From contig NZ_AP029028.1 in the NCBI RefSeq assembly GCF_037076565.1, forward strand, positions 2,976,001-3,040,000: a stretch of DNA of 64,000 bases, read 5' to 3'. This document shows positions 16,650 through 25,910 of the stretch, one piece after another. Position 1 is the stretch's first letter, and the number at the start of each line of letters is the position of its first letter. The notes beneath the pieces are model-generated. The model was not told where the DNA came from. It worked only from the letters and a program-made list of their open reading frames with translations, and ran no database searches. The stretch comes from Herbaspirillum sp. DW155 (GTDB lineage: Bacteria > Pseudomonadota > Gammaproteobacteria > Burkholderiales > Burkholderiaceae_D). The position numbers and the translations under genes are program-made.

Positions 16650-17417
16650 ATGTCCAGCCTACCCGCTCACACGCCCGTACATTCTCCGCCTCCGCTCACT
16701 TTGCACGCGCTGCGCGCCAGTTGTTCGGCCTGCAGCATGCATCAGCTATGCTTGCCGATGGGGCTGGATCAGGGCGACATGCAGCGACTGGAGCAGGTCA
16801 TCAACCGCCGCCGCAAGGTCAAGCGCGATGAAAGCCTCTACCGCTTCAACGACAAGTTCGACATGCTCTACGCCATCCGCCTGGGCCATTTCAAGACCTT
16901 CCAGGGCAATACCAATGGCGGCCAGCAGATCACCGGTTTCCAGATGGCCGGCGAACTGCTGGGCATGGATGCCATCGGTGCGGGCCACCACCTGTGCGAA
17001 GCCGTGGCGCTGGAAGACAGCGAAGTCTGCGAGATTCCCTTCGCGCGCCTGGAGGATCTGTTCCGCGATATGCCCACGCTGCTGCGCCAGTTCCACCGCA
17101 TGATGAGCCTGGAAATTTCGCGCGAGCAACGCGTGATGCTGACGCTGGGCAGCATGACCGCCCAGCAGAAGATGGCCGCCTTCATGCTCAACCTGTCCTC
17201 GCGCTACGCCAGCCGGGGTTATTCCTCGACCCGTTTTCAGTTGCGCATGACGCGCGAGGAAATCGGCAACTACCTCGGCCTGGCGGTAGAAAGCGTGAGC
17301 CGCCTGCTGACCAACTTCAAGAAGACCGGGGTGATCGAAGTCAACCACCGCGACGTCGAGCTGTGCGACCTGCCGGCCCTGCGCGCCATCGCACTGGGCA
17401 ACGATCCCTGCGCCTGA
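16650..17417 (+). CDS. fnr: FNR-type oxygen-sensing regulator
   Basis: 255 residues. Four cysteines sit as in FNR: Cys25, Cys28 and Cys34 in CSACSMHQLC, plus Cys116 in HHLCEAVA. They can hold the [4Fe-4S] cluster that senses O2. A cyclic-nucleotide-like domain (about 45-165), a dimerisation helix and a C-terminal helix-turn-helix follow; the recognition helix LAVESVSRLL keeps the E-x-x-SR pattern that reads FNR boxes. AGAGGA lies before the ATG. I found no clear TTGAT-N4-ATCAA site just upstream. It probably controls the shift to micro-oxic respiration. Confidence 0.92.
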   Translation: MSSLPAHTPVHSPPPLTLHALRASCSACSMHQLCLPMGLDQGDMQRLEQVINRRRKVKRDESLYRFNDKFDMLYAIRLGHFKTFQGNTNGGQQITGFQMAGELLGMDAIGAGHHLCEAVALEDSEVCEIPFARLEDLFRDMPTLLRQFHRMMSLEISREQRVMLTLGSMTAQQKMAAFMLNLSSRYASRGYSSTRFQLRMTREEIGNYLGLAVESVSRLLTNFKKTGVIEVNHRDVELCDLPALRAIALGNDPCA

Positions 17418-17472
17418 GGCGCGCGCCGAGGCCACTTGCCGGCAGGCAGGTGGCCGAGGTTAGAATGCCCGC

Positions 17473-18243
17473 ATGACCGACAGACCCCACACTCCCTCGC
17501 CTTGTTGGCAAGGCTTCCTGCGCGCCAGACTGGAACGCGACCACCATCTCGGATTGCCGCTCACGACCGGCCTCATGGCCGTGCTGTCCAGCGGCTTGCT
17601 GTTCGGCCTGATCGCCTACGAGGTCAGCAGCAAGGGCGAGCTGACCCGCCTGGACCAGCAGCTGGCGGACTGGTTCAACCAGCACGCCTTCTCGCCCTTG
17701 ACCGAACTGGTGCTGGGCTACACGCATCTGCACGGTACCGTCGGCGTACTGCTGATGGGTGCCGCACTGCTCTGGCACATGATCCGCAAGGCGCGCTGGG
17801 CCTGGGTCGCCGACCTGATGCTGGTGTTGCCCGGCGGTATGCTGTGCAACTTCATCCTCAAGCATCTCTTCGCCCGACTGCGCCCCAGCTTTGACGATCC
17901 CATCCTGGTCCTGCACAGCTATAGCTTTCCTAGCGGCCATACCATCGGTGCCACTCTGCTCTACGCCATGCTGGCGGCCTATCTGCTGAATCAGCCGGGT
18001 GTAACGGCGGCCATCGGTGCGCGGCTGCGCACCGGTGCGCGCGGCGTGCGGGTGGCCGTGATTGGCGCGGCGCTGCTGCTGGTGGCGCTCACCGCTTTCA
18101 GCCGGGTCTATCTGGGCGCCCACTTCCTCAGCGACGTGCTGGGCGCCATGCTGCTCGGGACGTCCTGGTTCGCACTATGGACGACGGTGGTATTCACCTG
18201 GCAGCGGCACTATTACGCGCGGGCGCGCTCCAACAGGCTCTGA
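17473..18243 (+). CDS. PAP2-family membrane phosphatase
   Basis: 256 residues with about six transmembrane helices. The three-part catalytic signature is present: KHLFARLRP (KxxxxxxRP), PSGH, and SRVYLGAHFLSDV (SRxxxxxHxxxD). Members dephosphorylate lipid phosphates such as phosphatidic acid, undecaprenyl pyrophosphate or PGP. The next gene is a diacylglycerol-kinase-like enzyme 22 bases downstream, so a lipid phosphate/kinase pair is likely. Confidence 0.9.
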   Translation: MTDRPHTPSPCWQGFLRARLERDHHLGLPLTTGLMAVLSSGLLFGLIAYEVSSKGELTRLDQQLADWFNQHAFSPLTELVLGYTHLHGTVGVLLMGAALLWHMIRKARWAWVADLMLVLPGGMLCNFILKHLFARLRPSFDDPILVLHSYSFPSGHTIGATLLYAMLAAYLLNQPGVTAAIGARLRTGARGVRVAVIGAALLLVALTAFSRVYLGAHFLSDVLGAMLLGTSWFALWTTVVFTWQRHYYARARSNRL

Positions 18244-18265
18244 AACCACCTCACCTCGCCTGCGG

Positions 18266-19291
18266 ATGACAGAACAAGCCAATACCCAGGAATCCCCCGC
18301 CAGCCACGGCAAAGCGCCGACGCCCCGCGCCGATGTGGTGGCGGTCATCAACGCCCGCGCCGGTGGCGGACACGCCGACAAGCTGGCGCAGCACATCACC
18401 GCGCAATTCGCCCGCCACGGCCTGAATGCCCAGGTGCATCTGGCCCGCAGCGGCGAAGATATGCTGCAGAAGGCACGCCAGGCCGTGCGCGAGAAGGTGC
18501 CGGTCGTGGCCGTGGGCGGCGGTGACGGCAGCGTCAATGCGGTGGCCTCGACCCTGCTGGCCGATCCGCATTGCCAGAGCGCATTGGGCGTGTTGCCGCT
18601 GGGCACGCTGAATCATTTCGCCAAGGATCTCAACATCCCGCTCTCACTCGAGGACGCCATCGCCAACATCGCCACCGGACGGCGGCTCAAGGTCGACAGC
18701 GGCGAAGTCAATGGCGCGCCCTTCATCAACAATTCCAGCCTCGGCCTCTATCCCGACATCGTGCGCGAGCGCGAGAAGCAGCAGGCCCGCCTGGGCCGCG
18801 GAAAATGGCTGGCCTTTACCTGGGCCGCGATGGGCGCGCTGCGGCGCTACCCCTTCCTGCACGTGCGGCTGTCCATCGATGGCCGGGAACATTGGCGGCG
18901 CACGCCCTTCGTCTTCATCGGCAACAACCAGTACCTGATGCGCGGACTGGACATCGGCAAGCGCACCACCCTCACCGCAGGCCAGCTCAGTCTCTACGTC
19001 TGCCACCGCACCGGGCGCTGGGGCTTGCTGCGGCTGGCCCTGCATGCGCTGTTCGGACGCCTGCACGAAGCGCACGACTTCGATGAGCTCACCGCCACCG
19101 ACATCCACGTCGAAACCCGCAAGAAGCGCATGCGTGTGGCCACCGACGGCGAAGTCAACCTGATGCACACACCCCTGCTGTACCGCATCCGTCCGGCCTC
19201 GCTGACGGTGATCGTGCCGCAGCGGGCCAGCGGCGAAGACGACGACAAGACCGAATCCGGCCTGTTCAACAAACTGCGCGGAGGGCACTGA
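18266..19291 (+). CDS. Diacylglycerol/sphingosine kinase-like lipid kinase
   Basis: 341 residues. The DAGK catalytic domain has VINARAGGG near residue 30 and the nucleotide loop VVAVGGGDGSVNAVAS near 77-92, then LPLGTLNHFAKDL. The C-terminal beta-rich half includes ATDGEVN. It resembles YegS/BmrU-like kinases; the lipid substrate is uncertain. The ATG at 18266 is the first one after the PAP2 stop. The stop overlaps the phosphoesterase ATG (TGATG), coupling the two genes. Confidence 0.85.
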   Translation: MTEQANTQESPASHGKAPTPRADVVAVINARAGGGHADKLAQHITAQFARHGLNAQVHLARSGEDMLQKARQAVREKVPVVAVGGGDGSVNAVASTLLADPHCQSALGVLPLGTLNHFAKDLNIPLSLEDAIANIATGRRLKVDSGEVNGAPFINNSSLGLYPDIVREREKQQARLGRGKWLAFTWAAMGALRRYPFLHVRLSIDGREHWRRTPFVFIGNNQYLMRGLDIGKRTTLTAGQLSLYVCHRTGRWGLLRLALHALFGRLHEAHDFDELTATDIHVETRKKRMRVATDGEVNLMHTPLLYRIRPASLTVIVPQRASGEDDDKTESGLFNKLRGGH

Positions 19292-20121
19292 TGCGTACCC
19301 TCATCCATCTCTCCGACCTGCACTTCGGCCGCACCGACCCGGCCATCATCGAACCCTTGATCGCGCAGGTACATGAACTGCGGCCCGATCTGGTGGTGGT
19401 CTCCGGCGATCTCACCCAGCGCGCACGCAGCAGCCAGTTCAAGCAGGCCAGGCAGTTCCTCGATGCCCTGCCCCAGCCGCAGCTGGTCGTGCCGGGCAAC
19501 CACGACGTGCCGCTCCTGAACGTGGCCGCGCGCCTGCTGCAGCCGCTGCGCAAGTACAAGCGCCACATCACTGCCGAGCTGCAGCCGCTGTACGTGGACG
19601 AGGAAATCGCGGTAGTGGGCATCAACACGGCGCGTTCGCTGACCATCAAGGATGGCCGCGTCAACGACCGTCAGATCGAACTGGCCCGGCGCCAGCTGCA
19701 CGGCGCGGGCGATCACCTGGTCAAGATCATCGTCACCCATCATCCCTTCGACCTGCCGCCGGGACCGCAACACCACGGCCTGGTCGGCCAGGCGGTGCCG
19801 GCCATGCGCGCCTTCGCGCTATGCGGGGCAGACGTGCTGCTGGCCGGTCACGTGCATACCAGTTCAGCCGTCAGCAGCGCTGGGCGCTATCACATTCCCG
19901 GTTATTCGGCGCTGGTGGTGCAGGCCGGCACGGCCACCTCCACCCGGGGCCGCGGCGAGAGCAATTCCTTCAACGTGCTGCAGGTGGAGTCGCACCAGAT
20001 CGTGGTGCATCGGCTGGGCTGGCAGCCCGAACTGAACAGTTTTGCGCTGGCCGCCTCGCAGACCTTCGTGCAACGCGGCAGTGAGTGGTTCGAAGTGAAC
20101 GGTCAGGCCGCAGCGCGCTGA
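19291..20121 (+). CDS. Calcineurin-type metallophosphoesterase, CpdA-like
   Basis: 276 residues. The dimetal phosphoesterase motifs are in order: LSDLHFG, VVSGDLTQRA, VPGNHDVP, VTHHP and LAGHVHT. The family includes CpdA (cAMP phosphodiesterase) and UDP-diacylglucosamine-type enzymes. With a PAP2 phosphatase and a lipid kinase in the same operon, a phospholipid-related substrate is possible, but cAMP cannot be excluded. Its last 19 bases overlap the end of the convergent PepSY gene. Confidence 0.85.
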   Translation: MRTLIHLSDLHFGRTDPAIIEPLIAQVHELRPDLVVVSGDLTQRARSSQFKQARQFLDALPQPQLVVPGNHDVPLLNVAARLLQPLRKYKRHITAELQPLYVDEEIAVVGINTARSLTIKDGRVNDRQIELARRQLHGAGDHLVKIIVTHHPFDLPPGPQHHGLVGQAVPAMRAFALCGADVLLAGHVHTSSAVSSAGRYHIPGYSALVVQAGTATSTRGRGESNSFNVLQVESHQIVVHRLGWQPELNSFALAASQTFVQRGSEWFEVNGQAAAR

Positions 20122-21536
20122 TGCCGCGCATAACGGATCACATCCACCAGCAAGAAGAGCAACAGGCTCACGCCCATCAGGGGCAGGCTCCATCCCAGCA
20201 ACAGCGCCAGCACCACGAGCGGGATGCGCTGCGCGGGAGTCAGCCGCATGACCGCCTGGATCAGCGGTGCCAGGCTGGCGCCTGCAGCGGGACGGCGCCG
20301 CCACCACATCACATAGCCCAAAACGATCAGTCCGGTCAGCGCCAATCCGAAGAGCGCCATCAGGATCTGGTTGGCCACCCCGAACAGCACGCCCATATGG
20401 GCATCCACGCCCCAGCGGATCAGCTTGGCGATCAATGGAAAGTCGGCGAAATCGGCGCGGCTGATGATGATCATGCGATCCGCATCGATGGCCACCGTAT
20501 CCACCTGCGTCGGCCAGGAGCGGTCCACCTCGCGTACCACCCAGGCCTGGTTGGCCGCGCGCGGCGGACGAATCTCGATCTCGGCGGCATCGATGCCTCC
20601 GGTGCGGGCGATCTGCTGCACCATGTCGAACCGGGCCGGATCGCCGGCCGCAGGCATAGCCATGGACATGCCGTGCGCCCCCATGTGATCGGCGTGTTCG
20701 CCCATGGACATGGCCGGTGCGCCGGCCTGCAGCTGGGTCGATACCGATGGCGTGATCCAGCCCAGTTGCGTGCGCATCTGGCTCACGCGCTCACCGGCCC
20801 AGCGTGACCAGGTGAGGCCGGTGGCCGAGAAGAACACCAGCCCCAGCACGATCCACAGGCCCACCAGGGTGTGCAGCCGGCGCGTGGTCAGTGGACGCGG
20901 TGCGCGCACCTCGCCGGCAGCGCGCCGCTGGCGGCCGCGCCACCACAGCCACACACCGCCCAGCGCGCCCAGCCACAGCCAGGAAGCGGCCAGCTCGCTG
21001 TAGTTGCGGCCCAGTTCGCCCAGCATGAGGTTGCGATGCAGGTAATCCAGCGTGGTGCGCAAGGGCAGCACGCCGCTGGTGCCATAAACGATCAGGTCAC
21101 CCTTGATGTGCAGGCTCACCGGATCGACAAAGATGGCGCGGCTCTCCGAATCACCCAGCCCAGGCTGGCTGAACATGACGCGCGTATTCCATCCCGGCGC
21201 CTTGGCAGGACGCACCGCGAACAACCGCGCCTGCGGTCCGATGACGGCCTGTGCGGCAGCCACCTGGTCGGCCAGTGGCCGGGCCTCGCCCTGGCTGTGG
21301 TTGTAGAGCTGCGCGGCATAGAGATGCGATTCGATCTGCGGCGTGAGCACGTAGAGTGTGCCGGTCAATGCCGCCACCAGAATGAAGGGACCGACGAACA
21401 GTCCGATGTAGAAATGCAGGCGCAGCAACACCGCATGCAAGGCCGAGGCGGCCGGACGGGACGGCAGGCTGGCAGCAGTGGCAACAGTGGCAGTAGCAGC
21501 GCCATCGCCTGCGGGCTGGAAGGATTGGGTGGTCAT
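20103..21536 (-). CDS. PepSY-domain inner-membrane protein (PiuB/iron-uptake type)
   Basis: 477 residues with four long hydrophobic segments: near residues 38-62 (FYIGLFVGPFILVAALTG), about 190-210, about 250-275 and a cluster at the C-terminus. PepSY-type periplasmic regions lie between. A Met/His-rich stretch (SMGEHADHMGAHGMSMAMP) near residue 310 looks like a metal-binding loop. Relatives are often iron- or copper-responsive, and some act as ferric-siderophore reductases. The start at 21536 gives the natural N-terminus; the frame runs further to 21722. Confidence 0.8.
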   Translation of the reverse strand: MTTQSFQPAGDGAATATVATAASLPSRPAASALHAVLLRLHFYIGLFVGPFILVAALTGTLYVLTPQIESHLYAAQLYNHSQGEARPLADQVAAAQAVIGPQARLFAVRPAKAPGWNTRVMFSQPGLGDSESRAIFVDPVSLHIKGDLIVYGTSGVLPLRTTLDYLHRNLMLGELGRNYSELAASWLWLGALGGVWLWWRGRQRRAAGEVRAPRPLTTRRLHTLVGLWIVLGLVFFSATGLTWSRWAGERVSQMRTQLGWITPSVSTQLQAGAPAMSMGEHADHMGAHGMSMAMPAAGDPARFDMVQQIARTGGIDAAEIEIRPPRAANQAWVVREVDRSWPTQVDTVAIDADRMIIISRADFADFPLIAKLIRWGVDAHMGVLFGVANQILMALFGLALTGLIVLGYVMWWRRRPAAGASLAPLIQAVMRLTPAQRIPLVVLALLLGWSLPLMGVSLLLFLLVDVIRYARHQRAAA

Positions 21537-21641
21537 GTCGGCGGGCCGGCGCGCTGGACGCGCAAATCGGAAACAGGTGCGCGATTGTAGGCCGGGCTGC
21601 CGGCGCTGCGAATGTGGCAATTTGTCGCAGCCAAAAAAGAA

Positions 21642-21672
21642 GAGCCGCCGGAGGACTCCTCCGTGCGGCTCG
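21642..21672 (-). terminator. Intrinsic terminator of the small gene at 21719-21943
   Basis: A long stem (AGCCGC-CGGAGGA pairing with TCCTCCG-TGCGGCT) is followed on the minus strand by a T-rich tract (complement of 21631-21640). It lies just after the stop of the small gene. Confidence 0.7.
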
Positions 21673-21718
21673 TCTGGCCTGTGCCCTGCGGCGCCTGCGT
21701 GAAGGCGCACGCGCAGGA

Positions 21719-21943
21719 TCACATGGGATTTTCGTCGATCCAGTCGCCCGAAAAATCGAGGATGTAGGCGATGGCCTCGTCTTCGGTATCGAATTCATTG
21801 GTGGGCGCCTTGCGCTGGTAGCGCAGCTTGCCGCTGCCATCCTTGCCTTCGTGAATCACGAAGCAAGCCATGAATTTGCCATTGTCGAGCTTCTTGATCT
21901 CCGGGATGACGGCGTTTCCCTTGTACGGGAAGATCTGGGACAT
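21719..21943 (-). CDS. Small conserved hypothetical protein
   Basis: 74 residues starting MSQIFPYKG. A consensus-like AAGGAGG precedes the ATG at 21943 and a strong terminator follows the stop, so expression is likely. The composition is charged and soluble, with an acidic C-terminal helix (TEDEAIAYILDF) and no signal peptide. I do not recognise the family. It is divergent from the zigA unit. Confidence 0.7.
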   Translation of the reverse strand: MSQIFPYKGNAVIPEIKKLDNGKFMACFVIHEGKDGSGKLRYQRKAPTNEFDTEDEAIAYILDFSGDWIDENPM

Positions 21944-22050
21944 GTGATGAAACCTCCTTGTTGCGAGGCGACATGCTAGCACAAGCCAGCCTTTCCCACC
22001 GCTGGCCGCAGACCTGTCCCCGCCGCGCCGCCCCGCGTCGCGTCAGGATA

Positions 22051-22097
22051 TTTGCAACATTGTTGCATTTGTGAGATATTCGCAACTCAGTTGCATT
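22051..22097. promoter_or_regulatory. Two tandem palindromes, candidate Zur operators
   Basis: GCAAC-ATT-GTTGC (22054-22066) and GCAAC-TCA-GTTGC (22082-22094) share the same 5-3-5 inverted design with matching flanks (ATTT after each). Their centres are 28 bases apart, and they lie 70-115 bases before the zigA ATG. The downstream genes are typical zinc-starvation genes, so Zur is the likely ligand. The repeats are seen directly; the factor is inferred. Confidence 0.55.
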
Positions 22098-22165
22098 TAC
22101 GCAGTTAAACCAAACTGCTGATTGCTTTTTTACCTGCTCCTCATTTCCGTCATTTCACGCTCCCC

Positions 22166-23380
22166 ATGACCACCCCACAACGCCAGCCCGGCGACCGCCG
22201 GCTCCCCGTGACGGTGCTGTCCGGCTTCCTCGGTGCCGGCAAGACCACCCTGCTCAACCACATCCTGCACAACCGCGAAGGCCGCCGCGTGGCGGTGATC
22301 GTCAACGACATGTCGGAGGTCAACATCGACGCCGCCCTGGTGCGCGATGGCGGTGCCGATCTTTCCCGCACGGAAGAAAAGCTGGTGGAAATGAGCAATG
22401 GCTGCATCTGCTGCACCCTGCGCGAAGACCTGCTCATGGAAGTGCGCAAGCTGGCCCGCGAGCGCCGCTTCGACCAGCTGGTGATCGAATCGACCGGCAT
22501 CTCGGAGCCGCTGCCGGTGGCCGAAACGTTTACGTTCACCGATGACGAAGGCGCCAGTCTCTCCGATGTGGCGCGGCTGGACACCATGGTCACGGTGGTC
22601 GATGCCTTTAATTTCCTGAAGGATTACAGCTCGCAGGACAGCCTGCAGGAACGCGGCCAATCCATGGGCGAGGAAGACAGCCGCACCGTGGTCGACCTGC
22701 TGATCGAGCAGATCGAGTTCTGCGACGTGATTGTGTTGAACAAGCTGGACCTGGTATCGCCAGCCGACCTGGAGCGCCTGCACGCCATCCTGCACAAGCT
22801 CAATCCGCGTGCACGCATCGTCACCGCGCAATTCGGCAAGGTTGCGCTGGACCAGGTGCTCAACACCGGCCTGTTCGATTTTGAACAGGCCAGCCAGGCG
22901 CCCGGCTGGCTGCAGGAACTGCGCGGCGAGCATGTACCGGAGACCGAGCAATACGGCATCACCAGCTTTGCCTGGCGCGCGCGCCGGCCCATGCATCCGC
23001 AGCGCTTCCACGATCTGGTCAACAGCGAATGGCCGGGCGTGGTGCGCTCCAAGGGCTTCTTCTGGCTGGCCACGCGGCCGGCACACGCCGGTTCGTGGTC
23101 GCAAGCCGGTGCCGTCTGCCGTCATGGTCTGGCCGGCAAGTGGTGGGCCGCCGTGCCGCGCGAAAAATGGCCGCAGGATCAGGAATCCGTCGATTTCATC
23201 CTGGAGCAGTGGGACGATAACGTCGGTGACGCGCGTCAGGAGCTGGTCCTCATCGGCATGGACATGGACCAGGCCGCACTGACCGCCAGGCTGGAAGCCT
23301 GCCTGCTGAGCGATGCCGAGATGGCGCAAGGTCCGATGGGTTGGGCGCGCATGGCCGATCCCTTCCCCGGCTGGGAGTGA
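22166..23380 (+). CDS. zigA: CobW/COG0523 zinc metallochaperone GTPase
   Basis: 404 residues. Walker A is GFLGAGKTT (20-28), the metal motif CICC within NGCICCTL has Cys80/82/83, the switch region is [15 protein letters not shown], and the G4 motif is LNKLDLV. A C-terminal CobW_C domain covers about 260-390. COG0523 GTPases deliver zinc to client enzymes when zinc is scarce. Here the next gene is folE2, the zinc-independent replacement for FolE, the classic Zur-regulon partner. The palindromes upstream support this. The ATG at 22166 has a poor ribosome site. Confidence 0.9.
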   Translation: MTTPQRQPGDRRLPVTVLSGFLGAGKTTLLNHILHNREGRRVAVIVNDMSEVNIDAALVRDGGADLSRTEEKLVEMSNGCICCTLREDLLMEVRKLARERRFDQLVIESTGISEPLPVAETFTFTDDEGASLSDVARLDTMVTVVDAFNFLKDYSSQDSLQERGQSMGEEDSRTVVDLLIEQIEFCDVIVLNKLDLVSPADLERLHAILHKLNPRARIVTAQFGKVALDQVLNTGLFDFEQASQAPGWLQELRGEHVPETEQYGITSFAWRARRPMHPQRFHDLVNSEWPGVVRSKGFFWLATRPAHAGSWSQAGAVCRHGLAGKWWAAVPREKWPQDQESVDFILEQWDDNVGDARQELVLIGMDMDQAALTARLEACLLSDAEMAQGPMGWARMADPFPGWE

Positions 23381-23385
23381 TCCGG

Positions 23386-24312
23386 ATGTCCTTCATCGAC
23401 AAGCCGGGCAGCCTGCCCGACGTGGCCCGAGACGAGGCGGCCAGCATCGCCCTGCCCCTGCAATGGGTCGGCATGCGCGGCATCGCCCTGCCGCTGCGCC
23501 TGGAGGATGGTTCGGTACTGCCGGCCAGCGCCGAGGTCGCGGTGGACCTGCCCGATCCGCATGCCAAGGGCATCCACATGTCGCGGCTCTATCTGTTGCT
23601 CGATACCTTTGCCAGCCGTTCGCGCCTCACGCCCGCCGCCTTGCATGGCCTGCTGCAGCAGATGCGTGAAAGCCATACCGATTGCCAGTCGCGAGCCGCC
23701 TCGCTGCGGCTGGAGTTCGCCCTGCTGCAGCAACGTGCGGCGCTGGTCACGCCTGGGCTGGCGGGCTGGAAGAGTTATCCCGTGACGCTCTCGGCACAAC
23801 TGCAGGATACGGCGCTGGACATGCGCCTGAGCGTGCGCATCGCCTATTCCTCTACCTGCCCCTGCTCGGCCGCTCTTTCGCGACAGGCGCTGCAGGACGC
23901 CTTTGCAGGCGACTTTGCGCAGCAGGATGCCATCGGCCACGATACCGTGCTGGCCTGGCTCGCCCGCCACGGCAGCCTGGCCACGCCGCACAGCCAGCGC
24001 AGCGAAGCCGAACTGAGCATTGCCGTGGCCGGTGATGCCGCGCACTTGCCCTTGCGCGACCTGATCGACACCGCCGAAGCCTCACTGGGCACGGCCGTGC
24101 AGACCGCCGTGCGACGCGCCGATGAGCAAGCCTTCGCGCTGGCCAACGGCGCCAACCTGATGTACGTGGAAGATGCCGCCCGCCGCCTGCGGCAGGCGCT
24201 GGAAGCGCGCTTCGGGGGCTGCGCGGTACGCGTGTCGCACTTCGAGAGCCTGCATGCACACGATGCCGTGGCCACCACCGCCAGCCCCGAGTGGCAGGAG
24301 CCTCTGCGCTAA
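23386..24312 (+). CDS. folE2: GTP cyclohydrolase FolE2 (type IB)
   Basis: 308 residues, the usual length for the family. Conserved features are KGIHMSRLY near residue 61 and the metal-site cysteine in STCPCSAALSRQ (Cys158/Cys160), with DFVANL-like downstream helices replaced by the shorter Ala-rich C-terminus. The enzyme converts GTP to dihydroneopterin triphosphate, the first step of folate synthesis, and unlike FolE can use metals other than zinc. It begins 5 bases after the zigA stop, with GGGAG just before, so the two are one operon. Confidence 0.92.
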   Translation: MSFIDKPGSLPDVARDEAASIALPLQWVGMRGIALPLRLEDGSVLPASAEVAVDLPDPHAKGIHMSRLYLLLDTFASRSRLTPAALHGLLQQMRESHTDCQSRAASLRLEFALLQQRAALVTPGLAGWKSYPVTLSAQLQDTALDMRLSVRIAYSSTCPCSAALSRQALQDAFAGDFAQQDAIGHDTVLAWLARHGSLATPHSQRSEAELSIAVAGDAAHLPLRDLIDTAEASLGTAVQTAVRRADEQAFALANGANLMYVEDAARRLRQALEARFGGCAVRVSHFESLHAHDAVATTASPEWQEPLR

Positions 24313-24414
24313 CCGGGCGCGCGCCGCTGTCCATCGGACACACGGGCGTCTGGCAGTGCCGCCCGAACCGGGGTATCGTTGCGCCTTCTGTCTTCTTGCG
24401 TGATCCACTTGCCC

Positions 24415-25383
24415 ATGATGTCCGATCAACTTCCGACTTCCCTGCAAAGGCTGCAGTACACGGCCTTCACGCCCGGACCGCGCCTGCTGGTCCTGGGCGC
24501 GGTCCACGGCAACGAAACCTGCGGCACCCAGGCCATCGACCGTCTGCAACGCGAACTCGACAGCGGCCGCTTGCGCCTGCAGCGCGGCCTGCTGACGCTG
24601 GTGCCGGTGACCAATCCGCTGGCCTACCACAAGCGCCAGCGCCAGGGAGACCGCAATCTCAACCGCAACCTGCGCCCGCATGCGGCGCCGGCCAACTTCG
24701 AGGACCAGCTCTGCAACGTGCTCTGCCCGTGGATCGATGAACACGATATCCTGCTCGACCTGCACTCCTTCCACACCAGCGGCATGCCCTTTGCCATGCT
24801 CGGTCCGGAAGACAACAGCGGCGAGGTCGAGCCCTTCGCCCATGCCGCGGCCGAAGCGCGCATGGTGGCGCATCTGGGCTGCCAGCGCGTGGTGGAAGGC
24901 TGGATGGGCGCCTACGTGAGCGGAGTGGAACGCCGCCGCCAGCAAGGCCATGCGGTCTCGCCCGATCTGCTGGACCGGCAATACGGTGTGGGCACGACCG
25001 AATACGCCCGCAGCAAGGGCCTGTATGGCGTGACGCTGGAATGCGGCCAGCACGACGACCCGCAAGCGCCCGAAGTGGCCTACCGCGCCATCCTGCAGAC
25101 GCTGGCGCTGCACGGCATGATCGATGCGCCCTTGCAGCCACCGGTGGCGGACATCCAGCTGATCCGGCTGGTGGATGTGATCGACATGGATCATCCGGGG
25201 GACCGCTTCACCCGCGAGTGGTCCAGCTTCGACCGCGTGCAACAGGGCGAGGTGATCGGCCATCGCCATGATGGCCAGGCGGTGCTGGCACCGGCGGCCG
25301 GTTACATCGTCTTCCCCAACCCGCGCGCCCTGCCGGGCAACGAGTGGTTCTACTTCGGGGTGGACAGCCAGCGGCGTCTTTGA
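24415..25383 (+). CDS. Succinylglutamate desuccinylase/aspartoacylase family zinc hydrolase
   Basis: 322 residues. The zinc site is HGNETCG (His and Glu) with a second ligand in DLHSFH; the substrate Arg/Asn motif is GDRNLNRN. These mark the AstE/AspA branch of M14 metallopeptidase-like enzymes, which remove acyl groups from amino acids. No ast operon is nearby. It lies 102 bases after folE2 on the same strand, so joint control with the zinc unit is possible but not shown. ATG at 24415 or 24418 are equally good. Confidence 0.82.
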   Translation: MMSDQLPTSLQRLQYTAFTPGPRLLVLGAVHGNETCGTQAIDRLQRELDSGRLRLQRGLLTLVPVTNPLAYHKRQRQGDRNLNRNLRPHAAPANFEDQLCNVLCPWIDEHDILLDLHSFHTSGMPFAMLGPEDNSGEVEPFAHAAAEARMVAHLGCQRVVEGWMGAYVSGVERRRQQGHAVSPDLLDRQYGVGTTEYARSKGLYGVTLECGQHDDPQAPEVAYRAILQTLALHGMIDAPLQPPVADIQLIRLVDVIDMDHPGDRFTREWSSFDRVQQGEVIGHRHDGQAVLAPAAGYIVFPNPRALPGNEWFYFGVDSQRRL

Positions 25384-25417
25384 TGCCCGTGATGTCTTTG
25401 ATGGCGGCGATGCCGCC

Positions 25418-25900
25418 TCAGCAATCCAGCGCGTAGAAGCGGGTATCGACCACCATCACCGGGAAGCTGGCGGGCAGTTCGCTCTTGTCGATCAGGCGGA
25501 AACCGTTCTTTTCATAGAAGCGATGCGCCGCCAGGAACTTGGCCGTAGTCCCCAGAAAGATCTGGCGCACGCCCTGCGCACGCGCCCAGGTGATGGCCCC
25601 TTCCAGCAGGCGCGCGGCGGTGCCATGCTCCTTGCCGCGATGGCTGGCCGCCACGAACATCTTGCGCAGTGCCACCTGGGCGTTGCCGATGTCGAGCAGC
25701 GCGATGGTGCCCACCACCTTGCCGTCATCGAGCGCCACCCAGAAATTGCCGTGGCCCTTCTGGTAGAAACCGGCAATATCCTTCAGGTCGGGCTGTCCCT
25801 CCAGCGTGATGGGAATCTCGAACTCTTGCTGCTGGATGGGGAGGATCACGTCGACCACGCCCTGAGCGTGTTCCGGGCGATAGGGCTGAATCTCGATCAT
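25418..25900 (-). CDS. GNAT N-acetyltransferase (first of two)
   Basis: 160 residues. The acetyl-CoA loop region is VAASHRGKEHGTAARLLEGAI and the C-terminal part has FYEKNGFRLI, both typical of GNAT motifs A and B. The substrate is unknown. It lies 28 bases downstream of another GNAT gene, and the gap contains an AT-rich perfect 7-1-7 palindrome (25911-25925). It is convergent with the aspartoacylase-like gene. Confidence 0.85.
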   Translation of the reverse strand: MIEIQPYRPEHAQGVVDVILPIQQQEFEIPITLEGQPDLKDIAGFYQKGHGNFWVALDDGKVVGTIALLDIGNAQVALRKMFVAASHRGKEHGTAARLLEGAITWARAQGVRQIFLGTTAKFLAAHRFYEKNGFRLIDKSELPASFPVMVVDTRFYALDC

Positions 25901-25910
25901 GGCAAATCTT

